From: Pleurodeles waltl
Lineage: Eukaryota; Chordata; Amphibia; Caudata; Salamandridae
NCBI RefSeq assembly: GCF_031143425.1
Contig: NC_090441.1
Span: 224,622,928-224,686,927, forward strand
Direction: 5' to 3'
Length of the DNA: 64,000 nucleotides
Shown in pieces: positions 22,774 to 33,560 of the stretch. Numbering within the stretch: position 1 is the stretch's first letter; the number at the start of each line of letters is the position of its first letter. A program made the position numbers and the translations under genes. Below the pieces are notes generated by a model. That model saw only the letters and a program-made list of their open reading frames with translations, did not search any database and was not told the origin of the DNA.

Positions 22774-23153
22774 TGTCTCTTCCAGACCGAGGTCACAGCA
22801 GCACTTGCAGTATAGGTCCTCTCCTGTGGATGATCAGGTCTCGAGTGATTAAGCAGATAGAAAATGTCGGTCACGCCCGCGGCGGTGCGTACCGCGACCG
22901 CCGGCGCACATCGTCATTGGCTCCTGAAACCCATAGGGCTCTTTGTTAACCAATGCAGCTTTGCACCACGGTCTTCGACCGCCTACCGCCACGATGTGCC
23001 ACGCCAGCACATTGACCTCACATCCCATTGTCGCACTTCACAGGTCAGGCAGCCGCCATTTCAAGGGCCCACATGGCTTAATTCCTACTGCGTCACACAT
23101 GCCTAGGCCTTGCATCGACACTCAGAGAAGCCATTCACTGCATAGAGAATCGT
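22774..23153. promoter_or_regulatory. Divergent promoter between gene B and transposase, paired CCAAT boxes
   Basis: Gene B leaves to the left from 22773 and the transposase to the right from 23154 or later. Between them are an inverted CCAAT box (ATTGG in CATCGTCATTGGCTCCTG, near 22915) and a direct one (GTTAACCAATGCAG, near 22948). Both are kept in copy 2 near 60735-60775 in the matching inverted order, with the intervening CCCATAGGG also kept. Shared retention suggests a working two-way promoter. Confidence 0.6.
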
Positions 23154-24137
23154 GTGCTGTGCATGCTGTGGGAACGTACCTGTGGGTTGATTGACTCTGT
23201 GCTCCATGTTGTCCTTCCTAGGCACCGTCCGCTGGGACATGCGAGGAGATGGAGGAATCTTCCCGTGTACAGACCGCTGGTGGACCTGTCGACAATGGAA
23301 GAAAGACATGTCATATTGACATACAGGCTTGACAGAGCCACTATACAGGAACTGTGTGCCCAGCTGGAGCCAGACCTGATGTCACCCATCCACCAACCCA
23401 CAGGGATTCCCCCTCTAGTGCAGGTTCTGTCAGTACTCCATTTTTTGGCAAGTGGGTCATTTCAATCAACAGTGGCCATTTCATCAGGGATGTCTCAGCC
23501 TATGTTTTCAAAGGTGTTGTCCAGAGTTTTGTCTGCCCTGATGAAATACATGCAGAGCTACATTGTTTTCCCTGAGGTGGGCAATTTGGCTACAGTGAAG
23601 GGTGATTTCTATGCCCTTGGACATATTCCCAACATCATTGGTGCCATTGATGGGACACATGTGGCTTTGGTCCCCCCCAGCAGTAGTGAACAGGTGTACA
23701 GGAACAGAAAAAGTTATCATTCGATGAATGTCCAGGTGGTCTGTTTGGCTGACCAGTACATCTCCCATGTAAATGCCAAGTTCCCTGGGTCAGTGCATGA
23801 CGCGTACATCATGCGAAATAGCAGCATCCCTTATGTGATGGAACAACTACAGAGACACCGTGTGTGGCTAATTGGTGACTCTGGTTACCCCAACCTGTCC
23901 TGGCTACTGACCCCAGTGAGGAATCCCAGGACCAGGGCAGAGGAACGGTACAATGAGGCCCATGGGCGTACTAGGAGGGTGATCGAACGCACCTTCGGCC
24001 TCCTGAAGGCCAGGTTTAGGTGCCTCCATATGACAGGTGGATCCCTAATGTACTCACCGAAGAAGGTGTGTCATATCATCGTGGCCTGCTGTATGCTTCA
24101 CAACCTGGCTTTGCGACGCCAGGTGCCTTTCCTGTAG
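23154..24137 (+). pseudogene. Harbinger transposase (DDE_4 type), premature stop near the C-terminus
   Basis: The 327-residue frame is a HARBI1-like transposase that would cut and paste the element. Residues 84-130 look like the helix-turn-helix region (GIPPLVQVLSVLHFLA...SGMSQPMFSKVL). The catalytic triad is D166 (IIGAIDGTHVALVPP), D242 (WLIGDSGYP) and E278 (RVIERTFGLLKARF), with 35 residues between the last two. The true start is unclear: the first 45 residues do not match copy 2, and the in-frame Met at about residue 48 (STMEERHVILTYRL) is a good alternative. A TAG at 24135-24137 cuts off an acidic tail that is still readable downstream to about 24255 and is present in copy 2 (ending QYFQ). 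The protein may be weakened or dead. Confidence 0.9.
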
Positions 24138-24545
24138 GAGGATGCTCCAGATGGTGGTGTAGTGGCAGCTGTGAAGCCTGTGGAGAGTGAAGAAGAGGAA
24201 GACGACAAGGACGACACAGACAACAGGGACAGAGTAATAGAGCAGTATTTTCAATAACACACAGGTAAGAATCAACACCGGCATTTTACATTTACTTACA
24301 GTCTCCTGCCTCTCTACTGTCTGTCCTATTCCCCCAGTGTATGTTAACTGAGTTGTGACTTTCCCTTCCAATTTCAGAGATGTGGGCCCCACTGTGTGAC
24401 CTCTGCTTTGTTTGCCCATGGACTACAGCTGTGTGACAGTGGTATGTTGTCATCAGAATGTAACTTGACATTTTGCAACGGTTAAGTCTAATACATTTGT
24501 TCAAAATACAGGCAGACTCCAGATTATTTTTGTGCAATAAGTGGT

Positions 24546-24554
24546 TTTATTAAA
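24546..24554. terminator. Overlapping poly(A) signals for two convergent genes
   Basis: TTTATTAAA reads AATAAA on the minus strand (24551-24546) for gene A and ATTAAA on the plus strand (24549-24554) for the transposase. The genes converge here, about 300 bp past the transposase and 215 bp past gene A. Confidence 0.55.
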
Positions 24555-24764
24555 GTGCTCAATTTAGGGACATGGTTGAAAAATCGGTGATGGGTGATGG
24601 TGGAGGAATGTCCATGGCAGAGTCCAGGTTTTTAGTCTCACAGGTGCATTGTCCATATGCCTGTGGAAGGTGGAGCAGGGGCAGTTTAAGGTTGGACAGG
24701 GTGACAATGTGGGACAGTGGGATGACATCAGGGGGTATCCTTTCCTGGCGGGGGTCTTGGCATC

Positions 24765-26269
24765 CTACTCTGTCTTCTTCCTAGATCTCAGGCCCCGCTT
24801 GCGGGGTGGTTCTCCTTCTGCAGGGGGTGGGGTTCTGGTGGCCTGTTGTTCTTGTGTGGGGGCCTCCTGTCCACTAGCGCCGGCGGAGGTGGTAGCCTGT
24901 TCTTGGTCCATGCTAGTGACAGGGGCCCTTTGTGGTGCCACAGTCTCCCGCAATGTGGTGACAATCTGGTTGAGAACCACGACGATGGTGCCCATTGCGG
25001 AAGTAATGTTTCTCAGTTCTTCCCTGAACCCCATAAACTGTTCCTCCTGCAGTACCTGGATCTCCTGGAACCTGGCCAGTACTGTCGCCATCGTCTCCTG
25101 GGAGTGGTGGTAGGCTCCCATGATGGAGGAGAGGGCCTCGTGGAGAGTGGGTTCCCTTGGCCTGTCCCCCCCCTGTCGCACAGCAGCCCTCCCAGTTCCC
25201 CTGTTTCCCTGGGCCTCTGTCCCCTGAACCGTGTGCCTACTACCACTGCCCCCAGGTCCCTGTTGTTGTTGGGGTGGTGGGTTAACCTGGGTGCCCTGTA
25301 GTGGTGGACACACCGCTGCTTGACGTGTCCTGGAGACAGAGGCATGGGCCCGCTGGGTGGGAGCTGTGCTGGTGTTTCCAGAGGGGGGTAGGTCTGCTGT
25401 GGCCTGTGGCTGTGTGAGGGGAACCGACTGTCCTGAGGTCCCCGATGGGCCGGGCTGGTCATCTGGGTCCAGGGAGACAGAGCTGCTGTCATCACTGGGA
25501 GCCTCTTCTGGGGGTGGGATGGACATTTCTGGACCCTCCTGGGCGGTGTGGTGGCGTTCGGGTCCTGCAGGGGTATAAGAGTATGGTTATTGCTTCTGTG
25601 TGTGCCATATCGTGCAATGGGTGGGTGCCGTGTACCCCAGTGCTGGCATTTCCTTGTGGGGGCTGTTGTGACGGTGGTTTGTGGGGAAGAAGGGTATGTG
25701 CAGTGGGCATGCTTAGGTGATGGGTGTCCATGGTTTGTGGTGGCATGCAGGGTTTGGTGTTGGGATGGGTGGGTTGTGATGGTGAGACATTAGCAAGGAG
25801 GATGTGTGATGGGGTGGGGGGTGAGGGTGGGGGTATGAGTTGGCATGCTGGATGGGGTGGGGGGGATGAAGTAGTGAAGATGAGACTTACCAGAGTCCAT
25901 TCCTCCAGCTACTCCTGCGAGGCCCTCAGGATGCAGGATGTTCAAGACTTGCTCCTCCCATGCTGTAAATTCTGGGGGTTGAGGTGGGGGTCCGCCGCCA
26001 GTCTTGTGCACTGCGATGTTGTGTCTGGATACCATGGAACACACCTTCCCCCGTAGGTCGTTCCACCGCTTCCTGATGTCGTCTCGATTTCGTGGATGCT
26101 GTCCCACAGCGTTGACCCTGTCCACTATTCTTTGCCATAGCTCCATCTTCCTGGCAATGCTGGTGTGCTGCACCTGTGTCCCGAAGAGCTGGGGCTCTAC
26201 CCGAACCATTTCCTCCACCATGACCCTGAGTTCTGCGTCTGAGAACCTGGGGTGTCTTGGGGGTGCCAT
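24765..26269 (-). CDS. Harbinger gene A: spliced Myb/SANT-like protein with coiled coil
   Basis: Two exons on the minus strand: 26269-25891 (379 nt) and 25564-24765 (800 nt), donor GTAAGTCTC and acceptor CCCCTGCAG. Together they give 392 residues in one open frame. Residues 7-75 are a Myb/SANT-like domain (RFSDAELRVMVEEM, MELWQRIVDRVNAVG, IRKRWNDLRGKV). The middle is Pro/Gln/Ser-rich. A helical stretch near residues 275-335 (TVLARFQEIQVLQEEQ...GFREELRNIT) could pair subunits. The C-terminus PPRKRGLRSRKKTE is a likely nuclear localisation signal. This resembles the Myb-like partner known from Harbinger elements, which helps bring the transposase to the nucleus and the ends. Architecture matches gene B (Myb domain, then coiled coil), so the two may be ancient duplicates. 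Confidence 0.87.
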
Positions 26270-26872
26270 GGAGTGGTGTGGATGAGGTGTGGGGTGGAGT
26301 ATGTGTTGATGAGTGTGGTGAGTGTGGGGGTGTGTGGTGTTTTGTGCGTGGATGTTGTGTGGGTGATGGTGTATTGTGCCTCTGTGTGATGGTGTTCTCT
26401 ATTCTGTGCTGTCTCTCTCTGGCCTTCTCTCGCTACTTGTGGTCGTAGGGGTTTGTGGGTGATGTGGGTGTGTGTTTTATATTGTATTGGGTGTGTGGGA
26501 GTGTTGTGTGTATGTGTTTCAGGTGTGTGTATTTCAAATTGTCCAATGTGGTTGTGTTTTGTAAGTGTGTGTGTATTTTGAGCGCGGCGGTGTGTACCGC
26601 CAATGGAATCCCGCGGTTGAAAGACCGCCGCGTGGATTCGTGGGTCGGAATGGCATGGCGTTTCTCTGTTGGCGTGACGGTGGAGGTTTGGTCATCGCCA
26701 GTTTTTCGCTGCCCTTTGATGTGGCGGACTTTTGTGGATGTCGGGATTTTGGCGGTTTGCCTGTTGAGGGTCAGAATGACCGTGGCGGTTTACCGCGACC
26801 GCGGCGGTGTTGTGGCGGTCTTCTGACCGGCGGTAAGCGCCTTTTACCGCCGAGGTTGGAATGACCCCCTAT

Positions 26873-27973
26873 ATGTTGTGATTATTTCAGCATGTTCTGG
26901 TTATATATAGCGAGGGTCTGACCTACTCGTTCGGAAACCCCCGAGGAGGTGACAAAACATTGATGACACCCGTTGGTATCTATTGGACACAACAGCCACC
27001 CGCCTGGACATGCCTTTGAAGTATTAAATGTACCATTCTGGACCCATTCAGTAAGCTCACTAAAAGTTGCATTTGTGTACTTTTGCCAGTCATCAAATTT
27101 TGCAGGAGCAGGTATACTAGGCATGTTCAATTCTCTGATTGTAGCTAAGCCTAAGCAGCTAGTCTGTTGTACTGTTTCATTTAAAAAAATCATTTGAACA
27201 GGAATGAGACATGCTCTAAACAATGTTTCTCTACCCTTGGTTTGCCAATTTTTTTTTCCCCAAACACTTTTCAAATCCACATTTTTTGACCAATATTCAT
27301 AACCTTCAACTGATAACCGGGAAACAAAGGAGTCCGAATATATACATTTTGTGTTGGTCAACAACATCTGTTTATCTTTAGTCGGAGTTAACCTAAAATA
27401 GTATGACTTAGAATTCATTTGATGATGCCCAGAAAAATACTTACATTTGTCAAAATAAGTTTTAGAACTCCTTAGCGGGGGAGTTGGGCAATGTTCCCAT
27501 TGCGTATAGTCAAATATCGTTTTTGGACTAATTGCTTTATGTATGAAGTGGTGCCCATAATAATTATAGCAAAACATGTCACCATAATTGTCTTTAAACA
27601 GGTAAACATCTTCATTTTTGTAGACAGTATAATATTGTAATTCTGTCATCATTGAGTCAACTGTCTTCACATCCCAATCATCAGATACGATGCCTGGTAT
27701 TACTATATCATTCATAAATAACTTTAGCACATATGGTATTTGAATTATTTCAGTGGGACCGTATATATCAAACATTACTTTATCCCACACAATCCCATCC
27801 GGAATTGGCACTGCAGAAATGTTCACAAAGGACAAATCTTTTCGAACCCTATGTGATGAAAAATGTGGTTTCAACACCTCCTCCACTTGTTCAACCGCTG
27901 ATCTCTCAGGAAGAAAATGACCATGTATCAACAGAAAAAAAGGTAATGACAAACCCAATCCAAAGAAAAAATG
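26873..27973 (-). pseudogene. env: Retroviral env remnant, surface-subunit piece
   Basis: A 358-codon minus-strand frame (27958-26882) has a hydrophobic start resembling a signal sequence, several Cys residues and Asn-x-Ser/Thr glycosylation sites (YTNATFSEL, NGTFNTSKA). It follows integrase and precedes the furin-site piece at 17223-17918, so it is the surface subunit of the same env. There is no ATG at its start: the frame opens after a stop at 27974-27976, and the beginning is frameshifted or spliced. It stops ten bases before the Harbinger insertion and is not in frame with the next piece. It is a decayed copy. Confidence 0.7.
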
Positions 27974-28042
27974 TTAGCACAGTCAATAAAAGACACAGAT
28001 AGTTCCATGGAAAAACAAAATACGTGTCTTTAAGCCAACACA

Positions 28043-28432
28043 TCAGCTTACGTGGACCTGACAGGTCAGTAGTCGAAAAGGCGAACGAGTCAGATAGACC
28101 ATCGTTGTTGTCGGCAAACCAGAGGCAGTTCGTGTAAAAGGCGTCGCCGTAGTCAATGAAGGAGTTGGCGTGTCCTGCGGTGGTACACTGTAGACAGCAC
28201 CATCCGTCAAGTTAGTAGTCATTGTGACTTGATCAAACGTTTCTAAGTTGGATGTTGTTAGTGGAACTAATGCAAAATCATCTTCCACCCTCCCCAAGCT
28301 CGGAGAGTCAACAGTGTTGGTATAGACAACTTGAAGCAGTACTTCTTCTCCAGTAGTGAGAGGGATTCGGGAACTACTGGACGTTCCTTTTGGTCTGCTG
28401 TGTAGAATCGGCCACATGTTGTAACTTGACAT
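28043..28432 (-). pseudogene. Retroviral ORF overlapping the end of pol, possible env leader or accessory exon
   Basis: From an ATG near 28432 a Ser/Thr-rich frame of about 129 codons overlaps the last 60 bases of pol in another frame, as env starts often do. It ends at a stop at 28043. A splice donor CAC|GTAAGC lies at 28052/28051, just before the stop and in phase with the acceptor-linked ORF at 4775-5029. I do not recognise the protein. It may be an env leader, an accessory exon or chance. Confidence 0.4.
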
Positions 28433-29618
28433 TGTCAATAGAAACAAAGCGATTTTCTTTGGCACCTGGCAACGGGGGTAGAATAACAGTTCTCGTTCCG
28501 TGTATCCCCAACACAGGGACTGGTGCACGATAAAAAGGGCCAAATTCTCTTTTCACTGAGACCTTTTCATGAACACGATCCCCAACCCTGGGAATCCAGC
28601 CGGTAGGTGTTACTGGCACATCCTTAATTCCTGTGGAGGCGGCACTTTTGGAAGAGTTATCTTCACAGAATTGCTGTAATTCCTGTAAAACAGTGACACA
28701 ATCATTTATGTCAAAAGGTGTTTCCGCCGCCTCCACACCAGGACCATCAAGATCCGGAACAAACATTTGTGTTCCGAACAGGCACTCATATGAAGTACGA
28801 CCCCCCAGGGACCTTCTAGGCATGTTATTTAGTGCTCTCTGAACTCCATACAGGTGGGTTAGCTAACTATGACCCGTACCTAAGACTCTGGCTGGCAAGG
28901 ATTGCTTTAAATCGTGGTTTAATCGCTCCACGACAGAATTTACCTCGGAATGAAATGGAGATGAGTACTGGAGCTGGACCTCCAACGAAGCCATGGTGTC
29001 CCTGAATGCCCTTGAGGCAAAAGCAGGGCCCTGGTCCGAATGGAATGCCGCAACTGCATATGTACCGACAAAGATTCGCAAATCTTTTATAACAGTCCGA
29101 GCGTCAGCCGAGTGTTGTGGCCACACCCACACAAATCTGGAGCAAGAAACTACAGCGACTAGTATATATTTGTATGCACTATCCGGTGTTAGGGGACTGC
29201 AATGATCCAAGTACACACATTGTAATGGTCTGTTGGATATTAAGAGGGGTGTCTGCGGCGGGCGCTTAGCTGTTGAAACTTTAATTTGTTGACAGATGTC
29301 ACCACAAAGGACATACTGCTTAATCTCTTTATAGAGACCAGGCCACCAGTAACGGGCCTGCAATAGCGAAATTGTCGCTGCCACGCCAGCATGTGCAGAT
29401 GCCACTCCCTCATGCGCTGCTTTAATCAATTGTTGTCTTACATCTTTATTGGGGATGTCGCGTACGCCTACGCTAGGAATTTTAACTTCAGCATTCAGCA
29501 TACTTCCCATGAAGTATTGATATTTATTTGGAAATCCTTCTGGATAAGGCGTGCCATCAACCGTAGCTTTTATGGAAGCCATAATCTCTGTGTCTGCTTT
29601 GGAACTCGAATGAGTCAC
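28374..29618 (-). pseudogene. pol: Retroviral integrase (end of pol), one in-frame stop, truncated at the start
   Basis: Integrase inserts viral DNA into the host chromosome. Reading on the minus strand from 29618: a zinc-type region (HEGVASAH ... CGDIC), then the catalytic core with D in VYLDHCSPL, D in FHSDQGPAF and E in NSVVERLNHDL, with 35 residues between the last two. After a TAG at 28863-28865 the same frame goes on into the C-terminal beta domain (GDRVHEKVSVKREFGPFYRAPV) and ends at 28374. The longer ORF to 29876 is a chimera, because everything above about 29618 is LTR sequence. Protease, reverse transcriptase and gag are absent. The class is uncertain; it is not the Gypsy family found at 5929. 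Confidence 0.85.
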
Positions 29619-31803
29619 TGCTGCCCCCTCAGACAGGATTCTGCCATCCTGGGGTCTGGGCAGCCCCGGCCCAGGAAGGCAGAACAAAGGATTTCCTCTG
29701 AGAGAGGGTGTTACACCCTCTCCCTTTGGAAATAGGTGTGAAGGGCCTGGGAGGAGTAGCCTCTCCTGGCCTCTGGAAATGCTTTGAAGGGCACAGATGG
29801 TGCCCATCTCTGCATAAGCCAGTCTACACCGATTCAGGGAACCCCCCCAGCCCTGCTCTGGCGCAAAACTGGACAAAGGAAAGGGGAGTGACCATTCCCC
29901 TGACCTGCACCTCCCAGGGGAGGTGCCCAGAGCTCATCCAATGTGTCCCAGACCTCTGCCATCTTGGATTCAGAGGTGTTGGGGCACAATGGACATCTCT
30001 GAGTGGCCAGTGCCAGCAGATGAGGTCAGAGACCCCTCCTGATAGGTGCTTAGCTCTTTCAGTAGCCAGGCCTCCTTTATTAGTAGCCAAAACTCATTTT
30101 TTGGCTATTTAGGGTCTCTCCTCTGGGCTATTCCTCAGATAACAAATGCAAGCGCTCGCCAGAGTTCCTCTGCACTTCCCTCTTTGACTTCTGCCAAGGA
30201 TCGACCTCTGACTGCTCCAGGACGCCTGCAAAACCGCAACAAAGTAGCAAGACGACTACCAGCAACATTGTAGCGCCTCATCCTGCCGGCTTTCTCGACT
30301 GTTTCCTGGTGGTGCATGCTCTGAGGGCTGTCTGCCTTCATCCTGCAGTGGAAGCCAAGAAGAAATCTCCGTGGGTCGAAGGAATCTTCCCCCTGCTAAC
30401 GCAGGCAGCAAACTTCTGCATCACCGGTCCTCTGGGTCCCTTCTCATCCTGACGAGCCTGGTCCCTGGAACACAGGAGCTGGGTCCAAGTGTCTTCGACA
30501 GTCCAGTGGCCCTTCTGTCCAAATCTGGTGGAGGTAAGTCCTTGCCTCCCCCCGCCAGACAGTAATCCTGTGTACTGTGTGAACTGCAGTTGCTCGGGCT
30601 TCTGTGCACTTTTCCAAGACTTCCTTTGTGCACATCCTAGCTTGGGTCCCCAGCACACTGTCCTACATCGCCCAGCTCGCTGAGTTGGACTCCAACGTCG
30701 TGGGACCCTCCTTTGTGACTCTGAGTTGACCACTGTCCTCAGATCTTCTAAGTACCTGTTCTGGCACTTCTGCAGGTGCTGCCTGCTTCTGCTGGGGCTC
30801 TCTAAATTGCTGAGTGCCCCCTATGTCCCCTCCTCCAAAGGGCGACATCTTGGTCGTTCCTGAGCCCCAGCAGTACCCAAAATCCTCAAACGCAACTTTT
30901 GCAGCTAGCAAGGCTTGTTTGTGGTATTTCTGCATGGAAATATTCCTGCATCCTCCAGCACACCGTGGGACATCTTATGACCAAAGGAGAAGTTCCTGGC
31001 ACCTTCTGTTGTTGCAGAATCTTCAGCTACTTTCACCCAGAGGCAGCCCTTTTGTACCTTCATCCAGTGTTTAGTGGGCTCCTGCCCCCCCTGGACACTT
31101 TCGTGACTCTTGGACTTGGTTCCCTTCCTTTACAGGTCCTCAGGTCCAGGAATCGGTCTTCAGTGCTTTGGTAGCAGTTGTGGTTCTTGCAGAATCCCCT
31201 ATCTCGACTTTACTGTCTTTCTGGGGTAGTAGGGTAACTTTACTCTCACTTTTCAGGGTCTTGGGGTGGGGTATCTTGGACACCCGTATTGTTTTCTCAC
31301 AGTCCCAGCAACCCTCTACAACCTACACTAGGCCTGGGGTCCATTTGAGGTTCGCATTCCACTTTTGGAGTGTATGGTTTGTGTTGACCCTAAGCCTATT
31401 TCTACCTTTTGCATCCTATTGTGATTCTTCATTGTTTGCACTACTTTTCTAACTGTTACATACCTAATTTTGGTTTGTGTACATAAAATGTGTGTTTATT
31501 ACTTACCTCCTAAGTGAGGGTATCCTCTGATATACGTTTGGCATATTGTCACTAAAATAAAGTACCTTTATTTTTAGTAACTCTGAGTATTATCTTTTAT
31601 TGTGATATAGTGCTATATGATATAAGTGGTAGAGTAGGAGCTTTGCATGCCTCCTAGTTCAGCCTAAGCTGCTTTGCCATAGCTACCTTCTATCAGCCTA
31701 AGCTGCTAGAAACACCTCTATTCTACTAATAAGGGATAACTGGACCTGGCACAGGGTGTAAGTACCACAAGGTGCCCAATAAAAGCCAGGCCAGCCTCCT
31801 ACA
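29619..31803 (+). mobile_element. 5'-shortened LTR of the 3-kb family (older subfamily)
   Basis: Homology to the Gmr1-type LTR starts at TGCTGCCCCCTCAGACAGG and runs to the CCAGCCTCCTACA end. The first 820 or so bases of a normal LTR are missing. It keeps the TATTTAGGG box, the GTGGAG|GTAAGTCC donor, a TTTACAG acceptor and AATAAA. It is clearly more diverged than the solo LTR at 49354. GTCAC occurs at both edges (29614-29618, 31804-31808), which could be a target duplication or chance. Confidence 0.85.
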
Positions 31804-32052
31804 GTCACCCAAATAAACTACCTTTTATTTTTGGTAACACTGAGTATTGTCTTACTTGTGTATAAGTACTGTGTAACTATAAGTGGTATTGCAGGAGCTT
31901 TGCATGTCTCCTAGTTCAGCCTAAGCTGCTCTGCTATAGCTACCTCTAGCACCCTAAGCTGCTAGAACACTACTACTTCAATAATAAGGGATAACTAGAC
32001 CTGGTATAAGGTGTAAGTACCCAAGGTACCCAATGCAAACCAGCCTCCTACA
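31804..32052 (+). repeat. 3'-end fragment of another related LTR
   Basis: CACCCAAATAAACTACC through to ACCAGCCTCCTACA matches the last 250 bp of the LTR family, with its own AATAAA. A second copy precedes the other repeat block at 46665-46882, so this fragment belongs to the duplicated unit. Confidence 0.75.
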
Positions 32053-32990
32053 CCTGTGCTGTGTTGTTTCTCCTTCACTGGCTACCCTGTGATCCTGTGC
32101 TCCTCTTTCAGTTTATAGCCTGTGCTGTGGTGTTGGTGCTTTGGTAGATAGCCTTTGCTGCAGTGTTCTTCATCTGGTGTATAGCCTATTTGGTGGTATT
32201 TATCTGGAGTAAATAACCTTTGTTGTGGTGTTCCTGTTTCAGTGGATAGCCTGTGCTGTGGTGGTTTCCTTCTCTGGATAGCCTCTGCAGTGGTGGTGTT
32301 CTTTTAGTGTATAGCCTGTGCCTTGGTATTCATCCTGGAACAAATAACCTTTGCTGTGGTGATCCGCTTTCAGTGGATAGCCTGTGCTGCAGTGATGTTC
32401 CTTCAGTGGATAGCCTCTGCTGTGGTGGTGATTCTTCAGTGGATAGCCTCTGCTGTTATAGTGTTCTTTCAGTGTAAAGCCTGTGCTGTGGTATTCCTCC
32501 TAGAGTGAATACATTTAGCTGTGGTGTTCCTTTTTCCATGGATAGCCTGTTCTATGGTAGTGTTCCTTTGGTGGATAGCCTTTGCTTTGGTGTTCTTACT
32601 TTGGTGTATGGACTGTGTTGTGGTATCCTGGAGTGAACAACTTTCGATGTAGGTGGTGTTCCCCTTTCAGTGGATAGTCTGTGCTGTGGTGGTGTTCCTT
32701 CAGTGGATAGCATGTGCTGTGGTAGTGTTACTTCTGTGAACAGCATCTGCTCTGGTGATGTTCTTTCAGTGTATAGCTTGTGCTGTAGTATTCCTCAAAG
32801 AGTGAACAACCATTGTAATGGTGTTCCTCTTTCAGTGCATAGCCTGTGCTGTGGTGGTGTTCCTTCTGTGGCTAGCCTGTGTTGTAGTATTCCTGCCTGT
32901 GCTGTGATATTTCTTTCTGTGGGGAGCCTGTAATATGGTGATTCTGGTTTTGTTGGATCGCCTGATCCTCGTTGTCTTCTTTAGTTGAAT
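32053..32990. repeat. 33-bp minisatellite array, first copy
   Basis: Imperfect units of about 33 bp, of the type GTGGATAGCCTGTGCTGTGG followed by TGGTGTTCCTTCA. Some units are longer, with AGTGAACAACC inserts. Because 33 is a multiple of three, several frames stay open by chance (repeated VDSLCCGG). No start, stop or splice pattern suggests a gene. The array matches 46883-47830 nearly unit for unit. Confidence 0.85.
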
Positions 32991-33560
32991 AGCCAGTATC
33001 TTTCTCTCTCCTTTGGTGGTCAGCATGTGTCTTGGTGAAGGAAGAAGCTATTGGAGGCTAAATCTAAGTGTAAGGAAGGGGGCAGGGTCTAATGGTCCAT
33101 TTAGACACCATGAGACCTGGAGGTAGAACTTCGTATGTGTTGCAATAAAAATCCTACACGGTTCTACTATAATTACAGCTAGCTGAGCATCCCGGAAATG
33201 GTACTCATTGTTATTTTGTGAAGTATCAGTAATAGGTAAGAAGGGCTATGGTAAATAGGAATCTCATTGAATTAATATGTCTGAACACCAAATACAAGTG
33301 TCCTGAACACCAGTGAATAAACCTACAGGCTGTTTGAAAAGGTGAAAAGGGACCAGTATGAGAATAGAGTTTGTTAGTTCTACATGTATTTGTGTGTATT
33401 TGATTCTGTAAGTCGTTTCGTGCCTATTAGTGTCTGTTCCTATAAGCATCTACATAATTATCTATGCTTTGTTGAGTATGTGTGGGTCTCTTTTTCTCTT
33501 ACATTGTTTGTGACTGTTTTTGTCAGTGTTAATGTTAATCTGTGCCAGTGCATGCCTATG
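32991..33560. other. Spacer between the two satellite arrays, no gene seen
   Basis: Non-repetitive sequence that recurs at 47831-48390 with small changes (for example TTGGAGGCTAAATCTAAGTG in both). No convincing ORF or RNA gene. Confidence 0.6.

Larger units (their letters stand above)
17922..26869 (+). mobile_element. PIF/Harbinger DNA transposon, copy 1, three genes, 8.9 kb
   Basis: The ends are inverted repeats: GGGGGTCATTCCAACCCTGG on the left, and on the right the reverse complement of GGGGGTCATTCCAACCTCGG. A TAT duplication flanks them. The subterminal DNA is packed with GGCGGT/ACCGCC motifs. Inside are gene B (minus), a DDE transposase (plus) and gene A (minus). The same three genes occur inverted at 55411-62537. 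The element sits in the env remnant of the minus-strand retrovirus. Known Harbinger elements usually code for a transposase and one Myb-like protein; here there are two Myb-like genes. Confidence 0.93.

Noticed and set aside
25013..25495. 160-codon minus-strand ORF overlapping gene A exon 2
   Set aside because: It is in a different frame from the spliced gene A product and has no counterpart kept open in copy 2 with similar residues.
29619..29876. N-terminal part of the 337-codon integrase ORF
   Set aside because: This part is LTR sequence in reverse. The join to integrase near 29618 is accidental and not a fused gene.
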